DNA of 7,334 bases from Alphaproteobacteria bacterium (GTDB lineage: Bacteria > Pseudomonadota > Alphaproteobacteria > UBA8366): positions 1 through 7,334 of the forward strand of contig JAOTYV010000249.1 of NCBI GenBank assembly GCA_029861675.1, read 5' to 3'. Within the stretch, counting starts at the first letter, position 1. Every line of letters begins with the position of its first letter. The notes beneath the pieces are model-generated. The model was not told the origin of the DNA. It saw nothing but the letters and a program-made list of their open reading frames with translations, and ran no database searches. The translations under genes were made by a program, and so were the position numbers. Below are positions 1 to 7,334 of the stretch, piece after piece.

Positions 1-1
1 C

Positions 2-967
2 ATTCATGAATTGAAGGGGATCGCGGCGCTCCGGCTGGAGGACGTCGCCGCGCCGAAGCCCGGACCGGGCGAAGTGCGGATCGCCATCCATGCCGCCGGG
101 GTGAACTTCGCGGATACCTTGATGCTCACCGGTGTCTATCAGTTCATTCCTCCGCTGCCCTTTATTCCCGGAATGGAAGCGGCCGGCGAGGTGCTCGAGG
201 TCGGTCCCGGCGTCGCGGAATTCAAGCCGGGCGACCGGGTGCTGGCGCCGATGCGCAGCGGCGCCTATGCGGAGGAAGCGCTGGTCGATGCGGGCCATGT
301 GGTGGCGATGCCCGATTCGATGGATTATGCCAGCGGCGCCGCGTTTCCGATCGCCTACGGCACCAGTCATCTGGCGCTGACCCATCGCACCCGGCTGCAG
401 GCGGGCGAGGTTCTTTTGGTGCTCGGCGCGGCCGGCGGGGTCGGCTTGACCGCGGTCGAGATCGGCAAGGCGCTGGGCGCCACGGTGATCGCGTGTGCCA
501 GCAGCGACGATAAATTGCGCATCGCAGAGTCACGCGGCGCGGACCATCTGATCAACTACGCCACCGAGGACATTCGCGACCGGGTGAAGGCGCTGACCGG
601 CGGCGCCGACGTGGTGTACGACCCGGTCGGCGGATCGGCGTCGCACGAGGCCATGCGCTGCCTGAATTACGAAGGCCGGCTGATTACGCTGGGGTTCGCC
701 AGCGGTGAAATTCCCAAATTCGCGGCCAATTACCTCCTGGTGAAAAACATTTCGGCGATCGGCTATTCCTTCAGCACCTACCGGTTCGAGCAGCCGGACG
801 TGATGCGCCACACCCTGGCGGAAACCTGCAAATGGTACGCGGAAGGCAAGCTGAAGCCGCATATCAGCTTCACCTACCCGTTGGAGGAAACCGCAGCAGC
901 GCTGACCAGCCTGATCGAGCGTAGATCGACCGGCAAGGTGGTGGTCAAGGTTCGGAACGACGGCTAG
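2..967 (+). CDS. Zinc-independent NADPH:quinone oxidoreductase (MDR superfamily), 5'-partial
   Basis: Predicted cytosolic NADPH-dependent reductase of quinones or other activated carbonyl/enone compounds, in the medium-chain dehydrogenase/reductase superfamily. The N-terminal GroES-like domain carries PGPGEV and the AAGVNFADTLMLTG stretch typical of quinone oxidoreductases. The Rossmann domain has the nucleotide-binding motif LGAAGGVG near visible residues 141-148, then GGADVVYDPVGG near 200-211. The cysteine-rich structural zinc lobe of alcohol dehydrogenases is absent. The frame stays open to the left edge, reading I-H-E-L-K-G before the first possible start, a TTG at position 11. Family members usually have about ten more residues before this point, so the true start almost certainly lies outside the window and TTG-11 is internal. 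321 codons are visible and the TAG stop is at 965-967. It converges on the GST gene across 124 bp. The exact substrate is unknown. Confidence 0.93.
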   Translation: MHELKGIAALRLEDVAAPKPGPGEVRIAIHAAGVNFADTLMLTGVYQFIPPLPFIPGMEAAGEVLEVGPGVAEFKPGDRVLAPMRSGAYAEEALVDAGHVVAMPDSMDYASGAAFPIAYGTSHLALTHRTRLQAGEVLLVLGAAGGVGLTAVEIGKALGATVIACASSDDKLRIAESRGADHLINYATEDIRDRVKALTGGADVVYDPVGGSASHEAMRCLNYEGRLITLGFASGEIPKFAANYLLVKNISAIGYSFSTYRFEQPDVMRHTLAETCKWYAEGKLKPHISFTYPLEETAAALTSLIERRSTGKVVVKVRNDG

Positions 968-1091
968 GGCAAATCCCGAGCGAGCGGAAACGGTTCGCGA
1001 CGACGAATTTGCGGATAAACAAAGCGATAGACCAATTCCCTTGAGTCATTTTAAACAAGAAATGGGCTAACCACGGCCGTGCGCGCCGGTC
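968..1091. other. Convergent intergenic region, no gene seen
   Basis: This is the 124-bp gap between the stops of the oxidoreductase and the GST. The plus strand can form a nested structure: outer arms GCAAAT (969-974) and ATTTGC (1007-1012), and an inner stem GCGAGC (980-985) with GTTCGC (993-998) containing one G-U pair. No uridine run follows, so it is not a canonical intrinsic terminator. A perfect 10-bp palindrome, CACGGCCGTG, lies at 1072-1081 close to the GST stop. No open frame here looks like a gene. Confidence 0.4.
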
Positions 1092-1689
1092 TTATCGCTC
1101 GGTTATCGCCGTATACCCGGGCTGCGCGCGGACCCGATCGAGCCAGCGATTGACCGCGGGATAGCCGGTCAGGTCGAAGCCGCCCTCATGGGCCACATGG
1201 CTGTAGGCGTACAGGGCGATGTCGGCGATACCGTAGCGGTCCGCCACGAAGAAATCGGCATCGGACAAATGACGTTCCATCACCGCCAGCGCCTGATATC
1301 CGGCGCGCCGCTTGTCCTGCACCGCGGGGTCTTCCTCCGAACGCCCGAGATGGCACAGCCAATGACGCACCGTCGCGATGTTCGGTTCGTGGCTGTACTG
1401 TTCGAAAAACATCCATTGCAGCACGCGCGCGGCCGAGCCGGTCGTCGGGCAGGAACGCCGTGCCCTCGGCGAGGTAGAACAGGATCGCGTTCGATTCCGA
1501 GAGCACCGTCTCACCGTCCACCAGGACCGGTATCCGCCCGTTCGGATTCAGGGCGAGAAAATCGGGCGTCTGGGTTGCCCCGGCGAGAATATCCGTCTCG
1601 ACCAATTGAAACGGGCGATCAAGCTGGCGCAGCAACAGGCGTACCTTGAAACCGTTGCCGGACGGCAGATAGTCGTAAAGTGTCAGCAC
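1092..1689 (-). pseudogene. Glutathione S-transferase family gene, frameshifted
   Basis: Two overlapping frames together encode one GST of about 199-200 residues, the normal family length. The first frame starts at GTG 1689, six bases after a GGGAAG ribosome-binding site. It gives the thioredoxin-like N-terminal domain: MLTLYDYLPSGN with candidate catalytic Tyr5/Ser10, the cis-proline motif NPNGRIPVL (Pro54), and SESNAI (64-69), which binds the glutathione gamma-glutamyl group. Homology in this frame ends at about residue 88 (DDRLGRA). The helical C-terminal domain continues in another frame from about 1427 (RVLQWMFFEQYSHEP ... ADRYGIADIALYAY ... TAITER), with stop TAA at 1092-1094. The break sits in an alternating CG run at about 1424-1434 and fits loss of one GC dinucleotide. 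It follows the second DUF1127 gene by 42 bp. Either it is a recent pseudogene or the sequence has an error there; the rest of both halves looks intact. Confidence 0.85.
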
Positions 1690-1731
1690 ACGTTGCTTCC
1701 CGTTATCGCACTCGTGAAGACGGCGAACCCG

Positions 1732-1947
1732 TCACGCCCGCCAGAACGGCTTCGCCGCTTCCGCAAACGCCGTCGCCCGGTCGACGGCAATATCCTGCAG
1801 CGCGCGATCGTCGAACCTTGCAAGCATTTTGCGCTCCGCCGCGCGGTCGCGCCATAGCCAGACGCGGTCGAGGAGCGGGATGAGCATCCGACCCGACGAC
1901 CGGCCGATCAAGCGGCCGAGCACTATAGTGCCGTGGGTTCTGTCCAT
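1732..1947 (-). CDS. DUF1127 (YjiS-like) small protein, downstream copy
   Basis: A 71-residue basic protein starting at ATG 1947; the open frame extends upstream, but that part has no family similarity. The C-terminal half is the DUF1127 domain: arginine-rich helix WRDRAAERKMLARFDDRALQ (about 32-51), then DIAV (52-55) and the closing KPFWRA (66-71). The usual DIGL is changed to DIAV, so the conserved glycine is an alanine. No signal peptide or membrane segment is evident. Some DUF1127 proteins, such as CcaF1 of Rhodobacter sphaeroides, bind RNA and affect RNA turnover; that role here is only by analogy. It lies 56 bp after a paralogue and 42 bp before the GST, so the three may form one transcript. 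The start codon has only a weak GGAAAC/GGG ribosome-binding site, partly inside a small GGAA-N5-TTCC inverted repeat. Confidence 0.82.
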   Translation of the reverse strand: MDRTHGTIVLGRLIGRSSGRMLIPLLDRVWLWRDRAAERKMLARFDDRALQDIAVDRATAFAEAAKPFWRA

Positions 1948-2003
1948 CGGGAACCCGTTTCCAGACCGGAGGCCGCTATCACCACCAATACCCCGGCCGT
2001 GTC

Positions 2004-2234
2004 TCAGGCGCGCCAGAACGGTTTCGCAATCTCGGCCGCGACGGACTGGCGATCCAAGCCGATATCCTTCAACAAATGATCGTCGAGCCGCGCGAGCGCA
2101 TGTCTTTGCGTAGCGCGCCGGTGCCACGTTCCGAGGATTTGCCCGAGGGGGGACACCCATTCGGTCAAACTTTGGGACGGTCTCGCCGCCGCGAACGAAG
2201 TGTCCGCATGGGCCTTTAATACGCCGGCATTCAT
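2004..2234 (-). CDS. DUF1127 (YjiS-like) small protein, upstream copy
   Basis: A 76-residue protein. ATG 2234 is chosen because AAGGA (2247-2243) lies eight bases upstream, and because residues encoded further upstream are unlike the family and run into the LysR gene. The DUF1127 domain is in the C-terminal half: WHRRATQRHALARLDDHLLK (37-56), DIGLDR (57-62) and KPFWRA (71-76). It matches the family consensus better than the second copy. The N-terminal 35 residues are low in recognisable features. It is divergent from the GcvA-like LysR gene and is the first gene of the putative DUF1127-DUF1127-GST unit. The family's role as small arginine-rich RNA-binding regulators is known only for a few members, so the function here is open. 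Confidence 0.87.
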   Translation of the reverse strand: MNAGVLKAHADTSFAAARPSQSLTEWVSPLGQILGTWHRRATQRHALARLDDHLLKDIGLDRQSVAAEIAKPFWRA

Positions 2235-2388
2235 ATTATCTATCCTTATCAAGTGCGGAGTCGCCAAACCCGGCGGTGCCGCATCTATACCCGTTGGAAT
2301 ACTCAAATATGGCGTCCTACTGACTTCTACAAATGATATAATTTCACTTTTCGGATGAGCTCTAATAATCAATAGAAAAGGAAAACCG
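2235..2388. promoter_or_regulatory. Divergent regulatory region between DUF1127 and LysR genes
   Basis: A 154-bp gap, more AT-rich than its surroundings, separates the divergent start codons. A perfect TATAAT hexamer (2337-2342) lies 46 bp before the LysR start and could be its -10 box, although no good -35 is seen at 16-18 bp spacing. It sits inside a near-perfect 14-bp palindrome, AAATGATATAATTT (2331-2344, 12 of 14 positions symmetric), the sort of AT-rich dyad LysR proteins bind. Ribosome-binding sites flank both ends: AAGGA at 2378-2382 for the LysR gene, and AAGGA on the minus strand at 2247-2243 for the DUF1127 gene. Promoter and operator roles are inferred. Confidence 0.5.
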
Positions 2389-3297
2389 ATGGCACGGCGG
2401 ATACCGCCGCTCAAGGCAATGCCTGTGTTCGAAGCGGCCGCGCGGCATCTGAGCTTCACTTTGGCGGCGGAGGAACTGCATGTTACCCAGGCCGCCATCA
2501 GCCATCAGATCAAGGGTCTCGAGGATTGGCTTGGCGTCGAATTGTTCCACCGCTTCAACCGGCGGCTTACCCTGACCGAGGCGGGGCAAGCCTATCAGGC
2601 GCCGGTGCGCGACGCGCTCGACCTCCTGGTCCGGGCAACCGAGCGCCTTGCCGTGCGGGAGGAAACCGGCGCACTGACCGTCAGCGTTCTGCCCTCCTTC
2701 GCCGCAACATGGCTGATGCCCAGGCTCAAGCTCTTCCGCGCCGCGCATCCCGAGATCGACGTGCGGATCGATGCGGAGGACAACCTGATCGACTTCGTCA
2801 ATGACGACGCCGATATCGCCATCCGCTACGGCCACGGCGAATATCCCGGCCTGCGCGCGGACCGGTTCCTGACCGAGGATGTTTTCCCGGTCTGCAGTCC
2901 CCAGCTTCTCGAAGGACCGCACCCGTTGCGCCAGCCCGAAGATCTGCGTCATCACACGCTGCTGCACGACTACAAGCGGGATGACTGGACACGCTGGCTG
3001 CTCGCCGCGGGTGTCGAGGGCATCGATCCGGGACGCGGACCGTCGTTCAATTTCGCGAATTTGGTACTCGATGCGGCGATTGCCGGCGACGGGGTGGCCT
3101 TGGGGCGCAGTGCGATCGCCGCGCAGGCACTCGCCGACGGCCGGCTCGTCAAGCCGTTCGATGTTTCGTTGCCGACCGCCTACGCCTATTACGTCGTTGC
3201 GCCGGAATCCACCGCCGGCCGGCCCAAGGTCACGGCCTTTCGCGAATGGTTGCTGGCCGAGGCGGAACATTCCGGGGACGCGGCCAGATCCGCCTGA
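2389..3297 (+). CDS. GcvA-like LysR-family transcriptional regulator
   Basis: A 302-residue DNA-binding regulator of normal LysR length, acting in the cytosol. ATG 2389 follows AAGGA by six bases. The N-terminal winged helix-turn-helix spans about residues 7-66, with LSFTLAAEELHVTQAAISHQ as the helix-turn-helix core and TLTEAG closing the wing. The effector domain (about 94-292) has features typical of the GcvA subgroup: LPSFAATWLMPRL (101-113), DADIAIRYGHG (140-150), GDGVALGRS (233-241) and GRLVKPFD (251-258). GcvA itself controls glycine cleavage in enterobacteria, but this subgroup is broad and the ligand here cannot be assigned. It is divergent from the DUF1127-DUF1127-GST cluster, its most likely target besides its own promoter. 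Its stop is 18 bp from that of the convergent aminotransferase gene. Confidence 0.95.
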   Translation: MARRIPPLKAMPVFEAAARHLSFTLAAEELHVTQAAISHQIKGLEDWLGVELFHRFNRRLTLTEAGQAYQAPVRDALDLLVRATERLAVREETGALTVSVLPSFAATWLMPRLKLFRAAHPEIDVRIDAEDNLIDFVNDDADIAIRYGHGEYPGLRADRFLTEDVFPVCSPQLLEGPHPLRQPEDLRHHTLLHDYKRDDWTRWLLAAGVEGIDPGRGPSFNFANLVLDAAIAGDGVALGRSAIAAQALADGRLVKPFDVSLPTAYAYYVVAPESTAGRPKVTAFREWLLAEAEHSGDAARSA

Positions 3298-3318
3298 ACG
3301 ACGCCGCGATCGCGGTTA
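3298..3318. terminator. Possible short bidirectional terminator at convergent junction
   Basis: The gap between the LysR and aminotransferase stops holds a perfect 12-bp palindrome, CCGCGATCGCGG (3304-3315). As RNA it could fold as a 4-bp CCGC/GCGG stem with a GATC loop. On the plus strand it is followed by TTATTT. The stem is short and the tail interrupted, so this is at best a weak terminator. The minus-strand side has no uridine run. Confidence 0.25.
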
Positions 3319-4470
3319 TTTCAGCGCCGGCGTCAGGCGCTCGACGGCCTGCTCCAGCGTTGCCGGCGCCCGGGCAAAGCACAGCCGCAACCAGCCTTCG
3401 CCCTCGGGCCCGAACGCCGTGCCCGGCGCCAGTCCGACCCGCGCCTCGTGTACCAGACGCTTGGCGAAGTCGAGGCTGTTCACCATGCCATCCACCGCGA
3501 AGAACGCATAAAATGCCGCGTCCGGCGCCCGGTACCGCACCCGCGGCAGGGCGGCGAGGCAAGCGCCCACCACGTCGCGGCCGCGCCGGCACCGGTCCAC
3601 CATCGACACCACCAAAGCGTCGCCGTCGCGCAGCGCCGTCAGCGCCGCATGTTGCAGAAAGGTCGGCGTGCCGCTGGTGCTGTATTCGACGAGATTGGCG
3701 ACCCAATCGCCGCAGACCGGCGGATGGGTCAGCCAGCCGATCCGCCAGCCGGTCATCGCCCAGGATTTGGAAAAGCTGTTGACCACGATCACCGGATCGT
3801 CCGGCGCGGCGACCTCCAGGAAGGACGGCGCCACCGGCCGATCGTAGACGATCCGGCCATAGACCTCGTCGGCGAGGATCCAAAGGCCGTTTTCGCGGGC
3901 GAAGTCGAGCACCGCCTGCTGCTGGCCCCGGCGCATCATCCAGCCGGTCGGGTTGCCCGGCGAATTGATGAAGATCGCCCGGGTGCGCGCGTCGCAAGCC
4001 TCGAACAACCGGTCGAGATCAAGCGTCCAACCGGTATTGCCGAACTTCAAGGCCGCAATACGCGGCTCCCCGCCCATGATTTCGACCGCCGCGCGCGCGT
4101 TCGGCCAGACCGGCCCGACAATCACCACATTGTCGCCCGGATCGACGAGCATCTGCATCGCGGTCATGATCCCCGCCATACCCGACGAGGTCACGCTGAT
4201 ACGATCCTCCGCCACGCCCGCGCCATAGAGCGCCCCGGTGTAGTCCGCCAGCGCCGCCCGCAGCGCCGGGATGCCCCGTTTGTGGGTATAGAAGGTTTCG
4301 CCCGCGGCGAGCGCCGCGCCCGCTGCGTCATTGATGAAACCCGGCGTCGGCATGTCGGATTCGCCATACCACAGCGGAATGACATCCGGGTCGCCCATTG
4401 CCAGGCTGGAGACCTGACCGATCTGCTGCATTTCAAGGTCGCGAATGGCCGGGCGGATGCGGACGGTCAT
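3316..4470 (-). CDS. PLP-dependent class I/II aminotransferase
   Basis: A 384-residue fold-type I aminotransferase that should move an amino group between an amino acid and a 2-oxo acid using pyridoxal phosphate, in the cytosol. ATG 4470 (MTVRIRPAIRDL) is preferred. The open frame extends further upstream, but that part overlaps the ligase gene and is not family-like. Visible active-site features are SSGMAG (95-100, cofactor phosphate loop), Trp122 (ring stacking), NSPGNPTG with Asn173, ADEVYG with Asp201 and Tyr204, NSFSKSWAMTGWRIGW with Schiff-base Lys235 and Arg243, and LRLCFA with Arg362 for the substrate carboxylate. All key residues are present. It starts 40 bp after the acetoacetate-CoA ligase on the same strand, so it is probably co-transcribed. 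The ribosome-binding site is weak, perhaps GACGGCG. Aspartate, aromatic or branched-chain substrates are all possible. Confidence 0.94.
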   Translation of the reverse strand: MTVRIRPAIRDLEMQQIGQVSSLAMGDPDVIPLWYGESDMPTPGFINDAAGAALAAGETFYTHKRGIPALRAALADYTGALYGAGVAEDRISVTSSGMAGIMTAMQMLVDPGDNVVIVGPVWPNARAAVEIMGGEPRIAALKFGNTGWTLDLDRLFEACDARTRAIFINSPGNPTGWMMRRGQQQAVLDFARENGLWILADEVYGRIVYDRPVAPSFLEVAAPDDPVIVVNSFSKSWAMTGWRIGWLTHPPVCGDWVANLVEYSTSGTPTFLQHAALTALRDGDALVVSMVDRCRRGRDVVGACLAALPRVRYRAPDAAFYAFFAVDGMVNSLDFAKRLVHEARVGLAPGTAFGPEGEGWLRLCFARAPATLEQAVERLTPALK

Positions 4471-4510
4471 GGCGCCGTCGTGGCGGAGGCGTTGTTTCGC
4501 ACCGGCCGCC

Positions 4511-6478
<1,968 letters not shown>

Positions 6479-6482
6479 TGGA

Positions 6483-6489
6483 CCTCTCC
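6483..6489 (-). promoter_or_regulatory. Ribosome-binding site deciding a TTG start
   Basis: On the minus strand GGAGAGG is followed by TCCA and then TTG at 6478, placing the GGAG core seven bases from the start codon. The alternative ATG at 6520 is preceded by CTTCCGCGGCC with no purine-rich site. This favours TTG as the ligase start. Confidence 0.6.
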
Positions 6490-6495
6490 GAATTT

Positions 6496-6631
6496 CCGAA
6501 TTCGGCAAACCATTGCACATGGCCGCGGAAGCTGTCGAGACTTGCTGCAGCGGCTTGTCGAAGTTGCATTAATCGCTGCGCTTTACAATTTCTTTAATGG
6601 TCTTGATGTGATAATTCCTTATCGAATTCGA
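6496..6631. repeat. Pair of identical CGAATTCG palindromes (possible operators)
   Basis: The octamer CGAATTCG occurs at 6497-6504 and 6623-6630, each extended by one symmetric base pair per side (C/G in the first, T/A in the second). Their spacing is 126 bp, close to a whole number of helical turns. The first copy lies just upstream of the ligase ribosome-binding site; the second lies 62 bp before the transporter start. An operator role is inference only. Confidence 0.35.
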
Positions 6632-6692
6632 ACTTTCTCGACTTCACTGCATATCGAGGACTTTGTTGCCGGCCAGCAATCGATTGACGGCT

Positions 6693-7334
6693 ATGTTTGC
6701 CGATATGCCCGGCAACTTGCGTGGCGCTCTTTGGGTGTTGCTGAGCGCCGTCATTTTCACAGCGACCAACTCGCTCATAAAGCATGTCGGCACCTCGATC
6801 GACAGCTTCCAAATCGCGTTTTTCCGCGGTTTCTTCGGCACGCTGTTTTTGCTGCCGATCGTCCTGATGTCGAAGGACGGCCTCTCAATACTCCGGACCG
6901 ACCGGATGAATTTCCATCTGGCCCGGGGCATCACCAGTTCGCTCCATGTAATGACGATCTTTTACGCGCTGACGCATCTGCCGCTGGCCGACGTTACCGG
7001 CATTAGCTTTTCGAGGCCGCTTTGGGTCATTCTGCTGGCGATGCTGTTCCTCGGCGAAAAAATTCGCTGGCGGCGCTGGCTTGCGACGCTGATCGGCTTC
7101 GGCGGCGTCCTGATCATGGTGCAGCCGGGCCCAACGATGAGTTCGGGCGCCATCGCCGCCGTCCTCAATGCGCTGTTCGTCGCGATGAGCATCGTTCTCA
7201 TCAAACGGCTGACGGTGACCGAGAAATCGATGACGATCCTGTTCTACGGTACGTTGATACCCATGTTCGTCACCCTGCCGCCGGCGTTGGTGGTCTGGAA
7301 GAACCCATCGATGGAAGAGCTGGCCATGCTGGCG
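6693..7334 (+). CDS. EamA/DMT-family inner-membrane transporter, 3'-partial
   Basis: The frame runs from ATG 6693 to the right edge without a stop, giving 214 visible residues of a multi-pass membrane protein. Hydrophobic segments lie near residues 11-28, 41-59, 79-95, 101-120, 129-144, 152-171 and 181-201. DMT proteins of this type usually have ten helices in about 290-300 residues, so about 80 are missing. The first EamA repeat is recognisable: RGALWVLLSAVIFTATNSLI at the first helix, and the repeat end FLGEKIRWRRWLATLIGFGG followed by VLIMVQPG (119-146). Such carriers move small metabolites such as amino acids, nucleosides or S-adenosylmethionine; the substrate cannot be told. The start is uncertain: ATG 6693 lacks a good ribosome-binding site, ATG 6705 is in frame, and TTG 6666, five bases after GAGGA (6656-6660), would add nine residues. 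It is divergent from the ligase. Confidence 0.9.
   Translation, partial: MFADMPGNLRGALWVLLSAVIFTATNSLIKHVGTSIDSFQIAFFRGFFGTLFLLPIVLMSKDGLSILRTDRMNFHLARGITSSLHVMTIFYALTHLPLADVTGISFSRPLWVILLAMLFLGEKIRWRRWLATLIGFGGVLIMVQPGPTMSSGAIAAVLNALFVAMSIVLIKRLTVTEKSMTILFYGTLIPMFVTLPPALVVWKNPSMEELAMLA

Larger units (their letters stand above)
6479..6692. promoter_or_regulatory. Divergent regulatory region between ligase and transporter genes
   Basis: A 214-bp gap between two divergent genes, noticeably AT-rich at about 6560-6660. Two palindromes share the octamer CGAATTCG: CCGAATTCGG at 6496-6505 and TCGAATTCGA at 6622-6631. A further CCGAATT half-site lies at 6488-6494. Possible plus-strand -10 hexamers are TACAAT (6584-6589) and GATAAT (6610-6615), but neither has a good -35 at normal spacing: TTGCAT at 6564-6569 is only 14 bp from the first. 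No confident promoter is assigned on the minus strand. The extent assumes the TTG 6478 and ATG 6693 starts. Confidence 0.5.

Noticed and set aside
11..13. TTG as the start codon of the quinone oxidoreductase
   Set aside because: The same frame is open to the window edge, and the family has about ten more residues upstream, so this TTG is probably an internal leucine codon.
969..1012. Possible intrinsic terminator after the oxidoreductase
   Set aside because: The stems are short, asymmetric or contain a G-U pair, and no uridine run follows. It is noted only as possible structure.
1072..1081. CACGGCCGTG palindrome near the GST stop
   Set aside because: It has a short stem without a loop or tail, and GC-rich 10-bp palindromes are fairly expected in this composition. 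There is no functional evidence.
1420..1440. Programmed ribosomal frameshifting as the explanation for the two GST frames
   Set aside because: No slippery heptamer or obvious downstream stimulator is visible, and GST families are not known to use frameshifting. Repeat slippage or a sequence error is simpler.
2362..3270. Minus-strand open frame of 302 codons opposite the LysR gene
   Set aside because: It is antisense to a clearly conserved LysR regulator, has no recognisable domain, and is expected from high third-position GC.

Overview
The window looks like ordinary chromosomal DNA from a GC-rich alphaproteobacterium. This is inferred from codon use, from two DUF1127 (YjiS-like) small proteins, from a GcvA-type LysR regulator with an alphaproteobacterial look, and from an acetoacetyl-CoA synthetase. 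I see no rRNA, tRNA, CRISPR array, insertion sequence or phage gene. No stretch longer than about 215 bp lacks a gene.

Layout from left to right. (1) A zinc-independent quinone oxidoreductase of the MDR superfamily on the plus strand, cut by the left edge (2-967). (2) A minus-strand cluster read from right to left: a 76-residue DUF1127 protein (2004-2234), a second 71-residue DUF1127 protein (1732-1947), then a glutathione S-transferase (1092-1689) whose reading frame is broken inside a CG repeat. (3) A divergent GcvA-like LysR regulator (2389-3297), separated from the DUF1127 pair by a 154-bp regulatory gap. (4) A second minus-strand cluster, acetoacetate-CoA ligase (4511-6478) followed 40 bp later by a PLP-dependent class I/II aminotransferase (3316-4470). 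The aminotransferase converges on the LysR gene with only 18 bp between stops. (5) A divergent EamA/DMT transporter on the plus strand, cut by the right edge (6693-7334).

How they may work together. By the usual LysR logic, the LysR protein is likely to control the divergent DUF1127-DUF1127-GST cluster; this is inference from layout. The ligase activates acetoacetate to acetoacetyl-CoA with ATP, linking ketone-body, leucine or polyhydroxybutyrate breakdown to central carbon metabolism. The aminotransferase is probably co-transcribed with it, but its substrate cannot be read from sequence. The transporter across the 214-bp intergenic region may share regulatory sites with the ligase: an identical CGAATTCG palindrome occurs there twice, 126 bp apart.

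Nothing here is convincingly a new system. The points most worth checking are the GST frameshift, the tandem DUF1127 genes next to a LysR regulator, and the paired palindromes in the ligase/transporter gap.
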